Part shown: positions 26,881-35,643 of the stretch, piece by piece
Position numbering within the stretch: position 1 is the first letter of the stretch
How the letters are laid out: each line of letters begins with the position of its first letter
Source of the DNA: Flagellimonas hymeniacidonis
GTDB lineage: Bacteria > Bacteroidota > Bacteroidia > Flavobacteriales > Flavobacteriaceae
NCBI RefSeq assembly: GCF_008040165.1
Contig: NZ_VRUR01000002.1
Location: 186,001 to 250,000, forward strand
Direction: 5' to 3'
Length of the DNA: 64,000 nucleotides
Position numbers and translations under genes: made by a program
Notes under the pieces: generated by a model
Told to the model about the DNA's origin: nothing
The model's input: the letters and a program-made list of their open reading frames with translations, nothing else
Database searches by the model: none

Positions 26881-28224
26881 TTAGTGTCTTCTACTACTTC
26901 TTCCTGATGACGACGACCTTGAAGAGCCAGAAGATCTACTAGAACTTCCGGAACTTCGGTAGCTTCCAGAACTTCTTGAGCTACTTCGCGAACTTCTATA
27001 GCTTCCGCTACTTCTAGAACTTCTGCTAGGACTACTACTTCGGTAACTTCCAGAGCTTCGCGGAGTACTTGATCTTCTATAATTACTGCTTCGGGGTGCT
27101 GTTCTACCTGAAGACTGATAACTCCTTGTACTTCTTCCAGATGTTCTGTACCCTGAAGAATTTCTATTTACAGTGCCACTTCTATAGGTGCGACCACTTC
27201 TTGTAGCTGGTGACGAACCATAAGAACGATTGGTTCTTGAGTTACTATAACTAGGCGAAGTTCTGGTACTTCTGCTGGTTCTGTAACCTCTGTTTCGTGC
27301 TATTGCATCTGCACTGACTGATCTTCGTGCAGTTGTTCCGCTCCTATAGGTCCTTGAACTTCTACCTGCGGAAGCACTTCTGCTTACACTAGATCTATTT
27401 GCGCCTGTTCTATATCTAGACGAGTACCCGCTTCTTCTTGATGCCAAGTTAGATCGCCCTCTTAAAGTTGTCCCAGGAATTACATTGTTGGAATATCCTC
27501 TTCTACTTCTGTTATAAGCATATCCTCGGTTGTAATACCCTCTATTGAATCCTCTGTTATAGCCTCGGCCATAATAACCACCCCATCCATATCCAAATCC
27601 TCCGTAGCCCCAGTAAGGATAGCCAAAGCCACCACCCCATCCGTAACCACCGGCCCAGCCCCAGCCAAAGCCGCCACCCCAGCCAAAGCCACCGCCCCAA
27701 CGGTTCCATCTCCATGGGTTGTTCCAGCCGTATCCCCAGCCAAAACCACCCCAGCCCCAATTGTTCCATAACCATGGGTCGTTCCAACCAAAGCCACCCC
27801 AGCCCCAGTTGTCATATACATTTATAGATACGCTTGTTGGATTGTCGCCCCAGCCTGGATTTCCAGAATAGGTATTGTTGTTTACAAAGTAATCGGTTTG
27901 TTCACCTAAAGGAATGCTATCATTTTCAACTCCACTAGAGTAGCTATCAACATCTGTGAAAATTTCTTCCTCTAAAATTTCATCATATTCATTGGCCTTT
28001 TGCCCAAAATAATCGCCATAAATATCATTTTCTTGTTTTTCAACCCTAACCGCTTCAGCAGATTTTTTTTCTACACGAACTGTTCTATTGCCGTTGGAGT
28101 ATATTCCATCGTCATCGTAGTAAGAAGACTGTTGGTATGTACCGCAAGAGGCCAATACTAGAAGGGCCATAGCCGATATGGAAAGAATTTGAAATCTGGG
28201 GCGGAGTAAAGACTTTATCATCAT
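26881..28224 (-). CDS. Lipoprotein with Gly/Trp-rich and Ser/Arg-rich low-complexity regions
   Basis: 447 residues from the ATG at 28224; ATG 28245 is the longer alternative. Lipobox LLVLASC, then an acidic segment of about 100 residues. Next comes a Gly/Trp/Asn/Phe-rich region built of units such as NWGWGGFGW and WGGGFGYPYWGYGG (about residues 140-225), then a Tyr/Arg/Gly stretch (GYNRGFNRGYYNRGYAYNRS). The remaining 200 residues are almost wholly Ser, Arg, Thr, Gly and Tyr (SGRSTRSYQSSGRT). The C-terminal half is extremely basic and surely disordered. Related lipoproteins, often called prolyl-tRNA-synthetase-adjacent in flavobacteria, lie divergent from proS as here. Function unknown. Confidence 0.8.
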   Translation of the reverse strand: MMIKSLLRPRFQILSISAMALLVLASCGTYQQSSYYDDDGIYSNGNRTVRVEKKSAEAVRVEKQENDIYGDYFGQKANEYDEILEEEIFTDVDSYSSGVENDSIPLGEQTDYFVNNNTYSGNPGWGDNPTSVSINVYDNWGWGGFGWNDPWLWNNWGWGGFGWGYGWNNPWRWNRWGGGFGWGGGFGWGWAGGYGWGGGFGYPYWGYGGFGYGWGGYYGRGYNRGFNRGYYNRGYAYNRSRRGYSNNVIPGTTLRGRSNLASRRSGYSSRYRTGANRSSVSRSASAGRSSRTYRSGTTARRSVSADAIARNRGYRTSRSTRTSPSYSNSRTNRSYGSSPATRSGRTYRSGTVNRNSSGYRTSGRSTRSYQSSGRTAPRSSNYRRSSTPRSSGSYRSSSPSRSSRSSGSYRSSRSSSRSSGSYRSSGSSSRSSGSSRSSSSGRSSRRH

Positions 28225-28248
28225 ACAATTTTTATTGTTGAACATACT

Positions 28249-28278
28249 AAAAATAGTTAGTTTTACCGAACTATTTTT
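28249..28278. repeat. Inverted repeat in the divergent promoter region before proS
   Basis: Perfect 10-base arms AAAAATAGTT (28249-28258) and AACTATTTTT (28269-28278) around 10 bases. The right arm overlaps a TAnnTTTG match (TATTTTTG, 28272-28279) on the proS side; the left arm gives TATTTTTA toward the lipoprotein gene. It could be a shared operator or simply two back-to-back -7 elements. Confidence 0.55.
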
Positions 28279-28316
28279 GAAGATAAAGTCACAAGTTTTG
28301 TGCCAAACTATTGTAG

Positions 28317-29792
28317 ATGGGTAAAAATTTAACGAGTAGGAGCGAGGATTATTCCAAATGGTATAATGAACTTGTAGTAAAAGCGGATTTAGCTGAGAAT
28401 TCAGGGGTAAGAGGTTGTATGGTGATTAAACCGTATGGATTTGCCATCTGGGAGAAAATGCAGGCGCAGCTGGATAAAATGTTCAAAGAAACAGGTCATG
28501 AGAATGCATATTTTCCTTTATTTATTCCAAAATCGTATTTAAGCAAGGAAGCTAGCCATGTGGAAGGTTTTGCCAAGGAATGTGCTGTGGTAACCCATTA
28601 TAGGTTAAAAAATGCAGAAGATGGAAGTGGAATTGTTGTAGATGAAGATGCCAAATTGGAGGAAGAGCTTATCGTAAGACCGACATCAGAAACCATTATT
28701 TGGGATACGTATAGAAAATGGGTGCAGTCGTACCGTGATCTACCATTATTAATAAATCAATGGGCCAATGTAGTACGTTGGGAGATGCGTACACGATTAT
28801 TTTTACGTACCGCAGAATTTTTATGGCAAGAAGGACATACTGCACACGCAACAAGAAAGGAAGCTGTTGAAGAAGCTGAGCAAATGATGCATGTATATGC
28901 GGAATTTGTAGAAGAACATATGGCTGTACCTGTAATAAAAGGCACAAAAACAGAAAGTGAGCGTTTTGCCGGGGCTGAAGAAACCTATTGTATTGAAGCT
29001 TTAATGCAGGATGGAAAAGCCCTTCAGGCTGGTACTTCCCATTTTTTAGGTCAAAATTTTGCAAAGGCTTTTGATGTAAAATTTGCGAGTAAAGAAGGGA
29101 AACAAGAATATGTTTGGGCAACTTCTTGGGGTGTATCAACCAGACTTATGGGTGCTTTGGTTATGACCCATAGTGATGATAATGGACTGGTATTGCCGCC
29201 AAAATTGGCACCAATTCAGGTGGTAATTGTACCTATTTATAAGGGTGAAGAACAACTGGATGCCATATCGGAAAAAGTAGAGCCTTTAGTAAAAGAACTT
29301 CGTTCAAAAGGAATATCAGTAAAGTATGATAAAAGAGATACCCACAAACCAGGTTTTAAGTTCAATGAGTATGAGCTGAAAGGAGTTCCTGTGCGGTTGG
29401 CAGTTGGACAACGAGATTTGGCAAATGGCACTTTTGAGCTCGCAAGGCGAGATACGCTCGAAAAAGAGTCCGTAAAAGCTGAAGATGTTGTTGCTAGGAT
29501 TGAAACCTTAATGCACGAGATTCAGGATAACATTTATAATAGAGCACATGCATATAGAGCAGAACATATTACCGAGGTTGATTCTTATGATGAATTTAAG
29601 GTATTGATTGAGGAAAAAGGTGGCTTTATTTCTGCCCATTGGGATGGTAGTTCAGAAACAGAAGACAGAATAAAAGAAGAGACCAAGGCTACAATTCGTT
29701 GCATTCCATGGAATGTGGAAGAGCAGGAAGGTAAATGTATGGTGACAGGAAAACCATCGAGCCGAAGGGTACTGTTTGCCAAGGCGTATTAA
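28317..29792 (+). CDS. proS: Prolyl-tRNA synthetase (archaeal/eukaryotic-like type)
   Basis: 491 residues. Class II core: [20 protein letters not shown], motif 2 [21 protein letters not shown], and the ATP/Pro site in [18 protein letters not shown] and [15 protein letters not shown]. The anticodon-binding domain begins near 295 ([34 protein letters not shown]). The C-terminal extension has [18 protein letters not shown] and ends in Tyr, the mark of the short form without an editing insert. Charges tRNA-Pro. Divergent from the low-complexity lipoprotein. Confidence 0.97.
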   Translation: MGKNLTSRSEDYSKWYNELVVKADLAENSGVRGCMVIKPYGFAIWEKMQAQLDKMFKETGHENAYFPLFIPKSYLSKEASHVEGFAKECAVVTHYRLKNAEDGSGIVVDEDAKLEEELIVRPTSETIIWDTYRKWVQSYRDLPLLINQWANVVRWEMRTRLFLRTAEFLWQEGHTAHATRKEAVEEAEQMMHVYAEFVEEHMAVPVIKGTKTESERFAGAEETYCIEALMQDGKALQAGTSHFLGQNFAKAFDVKFASKEGKQEYVWATSWGVSTRLMGALVMTHSDDNGLVLPPKLAPIQVVIVPIYKGEEQLDAISEKVEPLVKELRSKGISVKYDKRDTHKPGFKFNEYELKGVPVRLAVGQRDLANGTFELARRDTLEKESVKAEDVVARIETLMHEIQDNIYNRAHAYRAEHITEVDSYDEFKVLIEEKGGFISAHWDGSSETEDRIKEETKATIRCIPWNVEEQEGKCMVTGKPSSRRVLFAKAY

Positions 29793-29818
29793 AAGGGAGC
29801 AAAAAATAATACTTACTA

Positions 29819-29848
29819 TTGCAAGACTTAAAAATAGTTGTATTTTTG
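29819..29848 (+). promoter_or_regulatory. Promoter for the tRNA-Glu pair
   Basis: TTG (29819-29821), exactly 19 bases, then TATTTTTG (29841-29848): a full match to the Bacteroidota housekeeping consensus, ending 19 bases before the first tRNA. Confidence 0.82.
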
Positions 29849-29867
29849 CATCCGCAATTATGCACCC

Positions 29868-29939
29868 GGCCCGTTCGTCTAGGGGTTAGGACGCCAGGTT
29901 TTCATCCTGGTAACAGGGGTTCGATTCCCCTACGGGCTA
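29868..29939 (+). tRNA. tRNA-Glu (UUC)
   Basis: 72 bases. Acceptor arms GGCCCGT and ACGGGCT pair (first pair G-U). The D-arm contains TAGGGGTTAGGA; the anticodon stem CCAGG/CCTGG encloses loop TTTTCAT with anticodon TTC. T-arm AGGGGTTCGATTCCCCT. CCA is not encoded. Confidence 0.97.
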
Positions 29940-30030
29940 CAAAGTTCAGTGAAATAATGGGTTATAATTAGTTAGAAGTATATAGAATGGAAACATTTTT
30001 TTATCACTTTTGATTTTTTATTACCTAAAT

Positions 30031-30102
30031 GGCCCGTTCGTCTAGGGGTTAGGACGCCAGGTTTTCATCCTGGTAACAGGGGTTCGATTCCCCTACGGGC
30101 TA
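30031..30102 (+). tRNA. tRNA-Glu (UUC), second identical copy
   Basis: Identical in all 72 bases to the copy at 29868, 91 bases downstream. The spacer shows no good promoter, so both are probably processed from one transcript. Confidence 0.97.
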
Positions 30103-30193
30103 CAAGTAATATTAAAAAATATAGTAAAAGGAAAAGTTGAAATATTGGATAGTACCAATTTTAATTTTCCGTCATTCATTTTAAACAAGTACA

Positions 30194-30445
30194 ATGGCAA
30201 ATCATAAGTCAGCATTAAAGAGAATTAGAAGAAACGAAGCAGTTCGCTTACGCAATAGGTATCAGCACAAGACCGTTCGTAATGCTATTAAAAAGCTACG
30301 AAATGAGGAGGATAAAAAAGCTGCCGAAACTCTTTTGCCAACAGTTGTTGGAATGATAGATAAGTTGGCAAAACGTAACATTATACACAACAACAAGGCT
30401 GCAAACTTGAAAAGTAAGTTGATGAGCAAAGTTGCTGCAATGTAA
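30194..30445 (+). CDS. rpsT: 30S ribosomal protein S20
   Basis: 83 residues, Lys/Arg-rich throughout. Starts [20 protein letters not shown] and contains [39 protein letters not shown] and the C-terminal KLMSKVAAM, matching bacterial S20, which binds 16S rRNA helices 9 and 44. It follows the tRNA pair by 91 bases and ends in a strong terminator. Confidence 0.96.
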   Translation: MANHKSALKRIRRNEAVRLRNRYQHKTVRNAIKKLRNEEDKKAAETLLPTVVGMIDKLAKRNIIHNNKAANLKSKLMSKVAAM

Positions 30446-30464
30446 TTTAGCCTAGCACAGCATT

Positions 30465-30495
30465 AAAAAGCGCCCCTTTTTAAGGGGCGCTTTTT
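30465..30495. terminator. Intrinsic terminator after rpsT
   Basis: 14-base arms with core GCGCCCCTT/AAGGGGCGC and a 3-base loop, A-run before and T-run after. Also faces the convergent LruC gene. Confidence 0.92.
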
Positions 30496-30520
30496 GTTTC
30501 TGTATTGTTACTTTGGAGAT

Positions 30521-32443
30521 TTAATTTCCCTTTAGTATTGCCGTGTTCCTATAGTTGGGAAGATCTTTGTACCAGTCTTTTCTACTTTCTCCACCAGATA
30601 AAGCCCATTCTTCAAAATAAAGATATCCCTTGTTTATAGCTTCTTTTTCCTGTAAAAGTGGAAAGGATTCAATTACATTAATAGCCCAGGGAAGACCATT
30701 TTCAGTGGTGTAATTACCATTGATGTCGGCTATATTCCCCAAGACTTCTGGCTGGGAGTTGCCTAATGTTGTTGGCTCGCGGTTGGCCAAATGAATCTCT
30801 TTTTCTCTTTCTCCATTGGCCACTAAAAAGGGGTTAAAAGGAGCAAAATCCAATGATGTGTTGGAAATAGGGTTCACCAACAAAAGACTGACTTTGTTTT
30901 CTTGATTTACAATGATGGAATGATCATCAAATAATGGAATTACAGTATGTTCTTGTTCTAATTCGGTTCCGTTACCAGCAAGATCAAATACGTTTCTATC
31001 TAGAATTTGGCCGCTTGTAGAAGCTACATTATTTGGGCTTAATCCTTCTATTTCAAAAGCCATACTATTTACAAAACCAGCTCCATCTGCCGTGACAACA
31101 TAATTAAAATCAATAGCAACAATTTGGTTACTGGAATTAAAGATTTTAGCTATAGAGTAGTCTATTGCTGTGTCATTAAAATCATAATCTCCTAAAAAAG
31201 GCCAGAGATCTTCAAAAATCAATGAAGCTTTTGTAGAACTGGATGGATAGGTTATGGAATAGGCCCGTGTTGCATCCTCGGGATATTCATCTACAGAATC
31301 TGTTACCCCATCCCCATCTTGGTCGTTGCAAACTTCAACTTCGGAAAATGTAAACCAATTTGAGTCGTTTTGGGAATTACTTGTTGGGTCATCCACTCTT
31401 CGCCAAACAATTCTATCAAATGTGCCTGAAACTGCAGAGATTAAAATGGAGCCATAACCATCTCTATAATACCTCCCTCTTGATCTTGAATCGGTGTCTT
31501 TAAGTATTCTTCCAGAATCATCGTAAAAGAATTCACTACCTCCAGATAGTAAGGTTTCTGCATGCTGATCACCCACAAATTGATACATGGAGGCATCAAC
31601 GCTTCTAAAGTGCATAAGAAGATTTTGTACCGGGGTATCCAAAACCATTTCAAATTCTACATAACCATCAGAATCATTATTTGTATCAATTTTGGAGCTT
31701 ATCCAGAAATTAAAGCCTGAAAATGTGAAAATAGGAGTGGAGAAACCAGCTCCGGCTAATGAAAAACGATTTTTAAGCTCAACACCATCAACTGAAGTGG
31801 CCGTAATGATTCCGGTTACTCCTTGTCTGGGAAATTGAATGTTGGAAATCGTATTGATATTACCATTGCTTGAAACTATGGTGTTATTGAGATTTACATA
31901 AAATCGTTGACCATAAACATTGGCACAATCGGTGCTTAGTTGATTTTCTTCTTCTGATGTTTTAGAAACGGTTTTTTTGCCTGTGGGGCCATTGTATGTG
32001 TAGGAGGCGGAGTTTTGTAATACGGGAACCACAAAATCATCAATATGTTCATTTGACTTTCTAATTATAAATAGATTATCTATGAATGATGATAGGGTTA
32101 CACTTTCTTGGATGGCACCATTGAAGGGTAACCTTTCAAATAGCTTATTGGGGAGAGGTCCTGTAATACTATCTAAACTGTTGATTAACTCATCGCTGTA
32201 TGCATACACTTCATAAAGTGTATTTGGAGAATTATCGGTTATATTTACTGATACAACGGTCTCTGTTTTAAAATCAAAATCTGAGGGAAACTTTAAATCG
32301 GTCAAGATAGGACCTTCAATTTCCAAAGAATCATTACTTATTGATTCAAGATAATTATTGTATTTTTCTTTTAGACAACCTTGGGTTAGTAAGGCTATTA
32401 TGGAAATAAGAATTATTCTAAAAATTCTATTCTCCTTTTTCAT
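30521..32443 (-). CDS. LruC-domain lipoprotein
   Basis: About 640 residues from the ATG at 32443 (the ATG at 32458 is an alternative); lipobox LLTQGC. The N-terminal domain contains LKFPSDFDFKTETVVSVNI, shared with the next gene. A middle region resembles a jelly-roll with WFTFSEVEVCNDQDGDGVTD, where a Ca-binding Asp-rich repeat (DQDGDGVTDSVDEYPEDATR) leads into the LruC domain: LIFEDLWPFLGDYDFNDTAI, NYVVTADGAGFVNSMAFEIE, and HLANREPTTLGNSQ. The C-terminus is DINGNYTTENGLPWAINV with a Trp-rich end. LruC was named for a Leptospira surface lipoprotein; its molecular role is not known. Paralogue of the gene at 32644. Confidence 0.88.
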   Translation of the reverse strand: MKKENRIFRIILISIIALLTQGCLKEKYNNYLESISNDSLEIEGPILTDLKFPSDFDFKTETVVSVNITDNSPNTLYEVYAYSDELINSLDSITGPLPNKLFERLPFNGAIQESVTLSSFIDNLFIIRKSNEHIDDFVVPVLQNSASYTYNGPTGKKTVSKTSEEENQLSTDCANVYGQRFYVNLNNTIVSSNGNINTISNIQFPRQGVTGIITATSVDGVELKNRFSLAGAGFSTPIFTFSGFNFWISSKIDTNNDSDGYVEFEMVLDTPVQNLLMHFRSVDASMYQFVGDQHAETLLSGGSEFFYDDSGRILKDTDSRSRGRYYRDGYGSILISAVSGTFDRIVWRRVDDPTSNSQNDSNWFTFSEVEVCNDQDGDGVTDSVDEYPEDATRAYSITYPSSSTKASLIFEDLWPFLGDYDFNDTAIDYSIAKIFNSSNQIVAIDFNYVVTADGAGFVNSMAFEIEGLSPNNVASTSGQILDRNVFDLAGNGTELEQEHTVIPLFDDHSIIVNQENKVSLLLVNPISNTSLDFAPFNPFLVANGEREKEIHLANREPTTLGNSQPEVLGNIADINGNYTTENGLPWAINVIESFPLLQEKEAINKGYLYFEEWALSGGESRKDWYKDLPNYRNTAILKGN

Positions 32444-32461
32444 AGGTAATATTTTCATTAA

Positions 32462-32524
32462 ATGAACGAAAAAGCTTACATTAATTACTTATTTTGTCGA
32501 TGAACAACATTTCAAAGTTGTAAA
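32462..32524 (-). promoter_or_regulatory. Conserved upstream element, copy 1
   Basis: About 63 bases with roughly three quarters identity by eye to 34847-34910. Common blocks on the plus strand are ATGAACGAAAAAGC, TACA, TTTT-TCGATGAAC and AAAGTTGT. The sense (minus) strand reads GTTCATCGA ... GCTTTTTCGTTCAT just before the LruC gene start. Confidence 0.6.
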
Positions 32525-32594
32525 AGCAGTTAAAAATGTGGTGAAGTGAGTCGTTGTCAACGGCCTCATTGGGCCATGAAGAAATAATGAAATA

Positions 32595-32624
32595 AAAAAA
32601 CGCTCCCATTTCGGAGCGTTTTTT
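32595..32624. terminator. Intrinsic terminator after the 32644 LruC gene
   Basis: 12-base arms AAAAAACGCTCC and GGAGCGTTTTTT around a 6-base loop. On the minus strand it closes the upstream LruC gene, so the two paralogues are separate transcripts. Confidence 0.88.
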
Positions 32625-32643
32625 GCTTACTTATATATCTAAA

Positions 32644-34692
32644 TTAATCCAGCAAATCTGCTTCGTTTCTGTATCCTGTTGAATCCTTGTACCAATCTTG
32701 AAAAATAGTTCCTCCAGAAGTGGCCCATTCGTTAAAAAAGTTATAGGCCTGATTCACGGGAATATTTTCCTTTGGCGGTCTAAAATTATGCATAACGTTG
32801 ATGGCCCAAGGTAATCCAGTATCGGTTTTATAGTTTCCGTCTATATCTCTATTTATGCCTTCTACGCTGGTATCATTTACACCTAAGGTGGTTCTGAACC
32901 TGTTAGGCAAATGAATTTCCTTGCCTCTGTCTCCATTCACAATTAAGAATGGGTTAAATGGGGCTATGCCCAACTGAGTGGTTGTAATTGGCGTTGTGAA
33001 TACTATAGAAACCGTAGTAGGTACATGCAACATGGTGTGGTTATTATCAAATAGTATGATAACAGCTCTATCTTGTCCTTCTTCCACTCCGTTTGAGGCC
33101 GCATTTATAAATCCTTCCGTCAAGACGGTTCCCGTTACAGATTCGATTAGACTTGGCGCAACACTTTCCAATTCAATTCCGAGAGCATTAATGAGTCCGG
33201 CTCCATCAGCGGTCACTTCAAAATGCATATCTAACTGTACCGCCATGTTATCGGCATTTAAAACAGCGACAAATCTGTAGTTAACTGCAGTATCGTTAAA
33301 ATCATAATCCCCCAAGAATGGCCATAAATCTTCAAAGGCCAGTGTTCCCCAACCATATTTACTTGGTGTAAATTGTTCAAAAGCCTTGTCCGCATCATCA
33401 GGGAATTCATCATTGCTATCCGTAATTCCATCACCATCTGTGTCTGGATCTATGGTAACTTCGTCAAAAATCCTAAATGTGGTTAGGTCGTTTATCGCTC
33501 TATCATAGGTTACACCAGAAGTGGAATTGGGACCATATCGATATTCCCAACCGCCTGTCTGTGTATCCATAACGATAAGATTACTATTTCCATCATTATT
33601 GGCGAGCCATAGTTCTTGATTAGAATCGAATGTCATTGAGGTGGGTTCAAACGGCAAATCTTCACCGCTAATTCTAATGGCATCATAATCTCCGTCGGAA
33701 TTTAGGTCTAACCTGTACAATCCAGAAAATGAACAGATAAATATGGTACCGTCATCGGCAAATGCCATATCTCCTCCTTGTTTTTTGTGAAGACCTTTTA
33801 TTTTCCAGTTTGAGAGGATGTTTGCATTTTGGGGATCAATAGTGAATAATTTTTCACCCGTTGAAAAGTACAAAAGGCCATCTTGTGGATTAAAATCTAA
33901 TCTAGGTCCTCCTTTTCCAACATCACCTATTGTGGTCCAGGTGTCGTTTATAATATCATATTTCATAAGTGGGTAAGGCTTGCTCCTACCAATTGAGTAC
34001 AGCATATTATTTTGTTGGTCAATAGCTGCTGTCCAGCTGCCCATAGGCATGTCGGAGATAAAAGTATAAGCCCCGGTCACCGGATCCACTTGAAATAGGT
34101 CCCCACCACCGTTAACACAATACAGGTAATCTTCTACCATTGGTTTGCCTGTTGTGGCTCTTTTTCCACTTTCAGGTGAGTAGGTGTAAGTCACCAGTTC
34201 AGATGCTATATTTACGATAGCAGAGGAGAACTTAAACCCTTCCTTTCTTCGGATATATAATTTCTCAAAATAATCGGGTACTACGAAGGAATGTTCAATT
34301 TTACCGCCTGAAGGAACTCCACTGAAAATAATATGGTTGAGATTATCTACTGAAATATCAAAATCTGTTTCTTCCTCATCCTCTTCATTTAAGTAGGTTA
34401 TTTGTTCACCTAACACCACTTCATCATTATAGGCATATACATCATACCTTACATTTGGAGTATTATCATTGATGATTAATCTCAACTCTTTTTTCGTCGT
34501 AAAGTCAAAGTCTGTCGGTATTTGCAGTTCTGTAATTTCTAACTCGTCTATCGGAACTTCCTCAATAGGAGGGTCTGTTTCCCCTTGGGGGTTAGGATCT
34601 ACAGTATCATCGAAGCTATCTTTTACACATGAGGTGTAGGTTAGCGCAGCTAATAAGCACAGCGTAGATAAAACAATTTGGGACGTTTTCAT
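32644..34692 (-). CDS. LruC-domain lipoprotein with beta-propeller-like middle
   Basis: About 682 residues from the ATG at 34692 (34701 possible); lipobox ALTYTSC. The N-terminal domain with LQIPTDFDFTTKKELRLIIN matches its neighbour. Between about 200 and 400, repeated strands of propeller type occur (YCVNGGGDLFQVDPVTGAY, MLYSIGRSKPYPLMKYDI, DGLLYFSTGEKLFTIDP, GTIFICSFSGLYRLDLN). The Ca-binding repeat DPDTDGDGITDSNDEFPDDA precedes the LruC domain (LAFEDLWPFLGDYDFNDTAV, FEVTADGAGLINALGIEL, IHLPNRFRTTLG). Likely surface- or periplasm-facing and lipid-anchored; function unknown. Different middle domains between the two copies suggest domain exchange on a shared scaffold. Confidence 0.88.
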   Translation of the reverse strand: MKTSQIVLSTLCLLAALTYTSCVKDSFDDTVDPNPQGETDPPIEEVPIDELEITELQIPTDFDFTTKKELRLIINDNTPNVRYDVYAYNDEVVLGEQITYLNEEDEEETDFDISVDNLNHIIFSGVPSGGKIEHSFVVPDYFEKLYIRRKEGFKFSSAIVNIASELVTYTYSPESGKRATTGKPMVEDYLYCVNGGGDLFQVDPVTGAYTFISDMPMGSWTAAIDQQNNMLYSIGRSKPYPLMKYDIINDTWTTIGDVGKGGPRLDFNPQDGLLYFSTGEKLFTIDPQNANILSNWKIKGLHKKQGGDMAFADDGTIFICSFSGLYRLDLNSDGDYDAIRISGEDLPFEPTSMTFDSNQELWLANNDGNSNLIVMDTQTGGWEYRYGPNSTSGVTYDRAINDLTTFRIFDEVTIDPDTDGDGITDSNDEFPDDADKAFEQFTPSKYGWGTLAFEDLWPFLGDYDFNDTAVNYRFVAVLNADNMAVQLDMHFEVTADGAGLINALGIELESVAPSLIESVTGTVLTEGFINAASNGVEEGQDRAVIILFDNNHTMLHVPTTVSIVFTTPITTTQLGIAPFNPFLIVNGDRGKEIHLPNRFRTTLGVNDTSVEGINRDIDGNYKTDTGLPWAINVMHNFRPPKENIPVNQAYNFFNEWATSGGTIFQDWYKDSTGYRNEADLLD

Positions 34693-34846
34693 CTTTGTCA
34701 TTTTTAATTGGATTTCCCATCCAAATTTTGGATAAAACTAAATACAGTCAAATAGTTATTGCTTCAGAATCAGTTGGGAAACCATTTGATGTCGGTAAAC
34801 AGTATTCTTTCTTCGATAAATAAAGCTGTGACTATTCGCTCGAAAC

Positions 34847-34910
34847 ATGAACGAAAAAGCCTACAAAAATGTATATTTTATCGATGAACGGTAACCAAAA
34901 GTTGTGAAAG
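34847..34910 (-). promoter_or_regulatory. Conserved upstream element, copy 2
   Basis: Second copy of the element at 32462. Two ATGAAC blocks are 37 bases apart here (38 in copy 1). It lies about 155 bases upstream of the LruC start, against 18 bases in copy 1. Confidence 0.6.
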
Positions 34911-34947
34911 GAGAAAGATTTGTGGTCTGCAAAAAGACCTAAATTGA

Positions 34948-35637
34948 TTATCTAAAGGCTTTTCTCTTGCCCATGAGCAGACCCACAATAAAAAGAAAGT
35001 ACATTAAGACAATAAAAGTCAACAATGTAATCCGAAGATGGTATTGAACTGAGATACTGATATTAAAATAATCTGAAAGTAACAGAAAGGGAAAGAATGT
35101 GTAAAAAACGAATAGACCAATGCTTACCCAATAGAGTAAATTGTTTTTTTGGGGATATGGATTGTTTTCTATTCGTTTTTCCTTAAAATAGAGTACAAGG
35201 GCAAATATCAGAACCAATGACCCAATAATATGTGCATACTCTAGTTGCTCGTGCAATGGGTTTTGAAAAAAAACATTGATTAAATAAGACAGGCAACACA
35301 GATATGTGCCGTATATAATCATTTTTTTTGAAAACTGCTTTTTAATGGTCATCCAGTAAACCCAATAAAAAAATAGAAAAGTTATTATTTGGTACACATT
35401 GTAGATGATTACATTGTGCCAATCATATCTACCATCTGAGAAAAATTGAAAATCTTGATGGTTTTTAATAAAATAACCCAAGAGCTCAGTGAAAAAAGTA
35501 TAGATGATAAGTATAGGGAGGTATTTTAATACCGTATCAAAATACCTTCTATATCTATATACAGCAACCAGCCATGTAACAAAATAGATGGCAAGGAAAA
35601 ACTGGTTTTTTAGAAAAATGATGAGCTCTTGGATCAT
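34948..35637 (-). CDS. Seven-helix integral membrane protein, unknown
   Basis: 229 residues. Hydropathy by eye gives seven membrane helices at about 12-28, 38-56, 76-97, 104-122, 135-151, 167-186 and 197-221, with basic loops (VYRYRRYFDTVLK, LYFKEKRIENN, GLLMGKRKAFR at the end). No enzyme motif or attached kinase domain is seen. The arrangement recalls small 7TM sensor-like proteins common in Bacteroidota, but this is only a shape comparison. Starts 6 bases after the lipoprotein gene upstream, so the pair is an operon. Confidence 0.65.
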   Translation of the reverse strand: MIQELIIFLKNQFFLAIYFVTWLVAVYRYRRYFDTVLKYLPILIIYTFFTELLGYFIKNHQDFQFFSDGRYDWHNVIIYNVYQIITFLFFYWVYWMTIKKQFSKKMIIYGTYLCCLSYLINVFFQNPLHEQLEYAHIIGSLVLIFALVLYFKEKRIENNPYPQKNNLLYWVSIGLFVFYTFFPFLLLSDYFNISISVQYHLRITLLTFIVLMYFLFIVGLLMGKRKAFR

Positions 35638-35643
35638 AGAGAA

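Noticed and set aside
27480..27821. Open frames antisense or shifted within the Gly/Trp-rich lipoprotein gene
   Set aside because: They arise from the GC-rich repetitive codons of the real gene, have no signal or domain, and lie wholly inside it.
32462..32503. Tiny open frames MNEKAY... starting at each copy of the shared upstream element
   Set aside because: Only the first six codons agree between the two copies, the lengths are 13 and 15 residues, and they run opposite to the nearby genes; DNA-level conservation as a regulatory element is the simpler reading.
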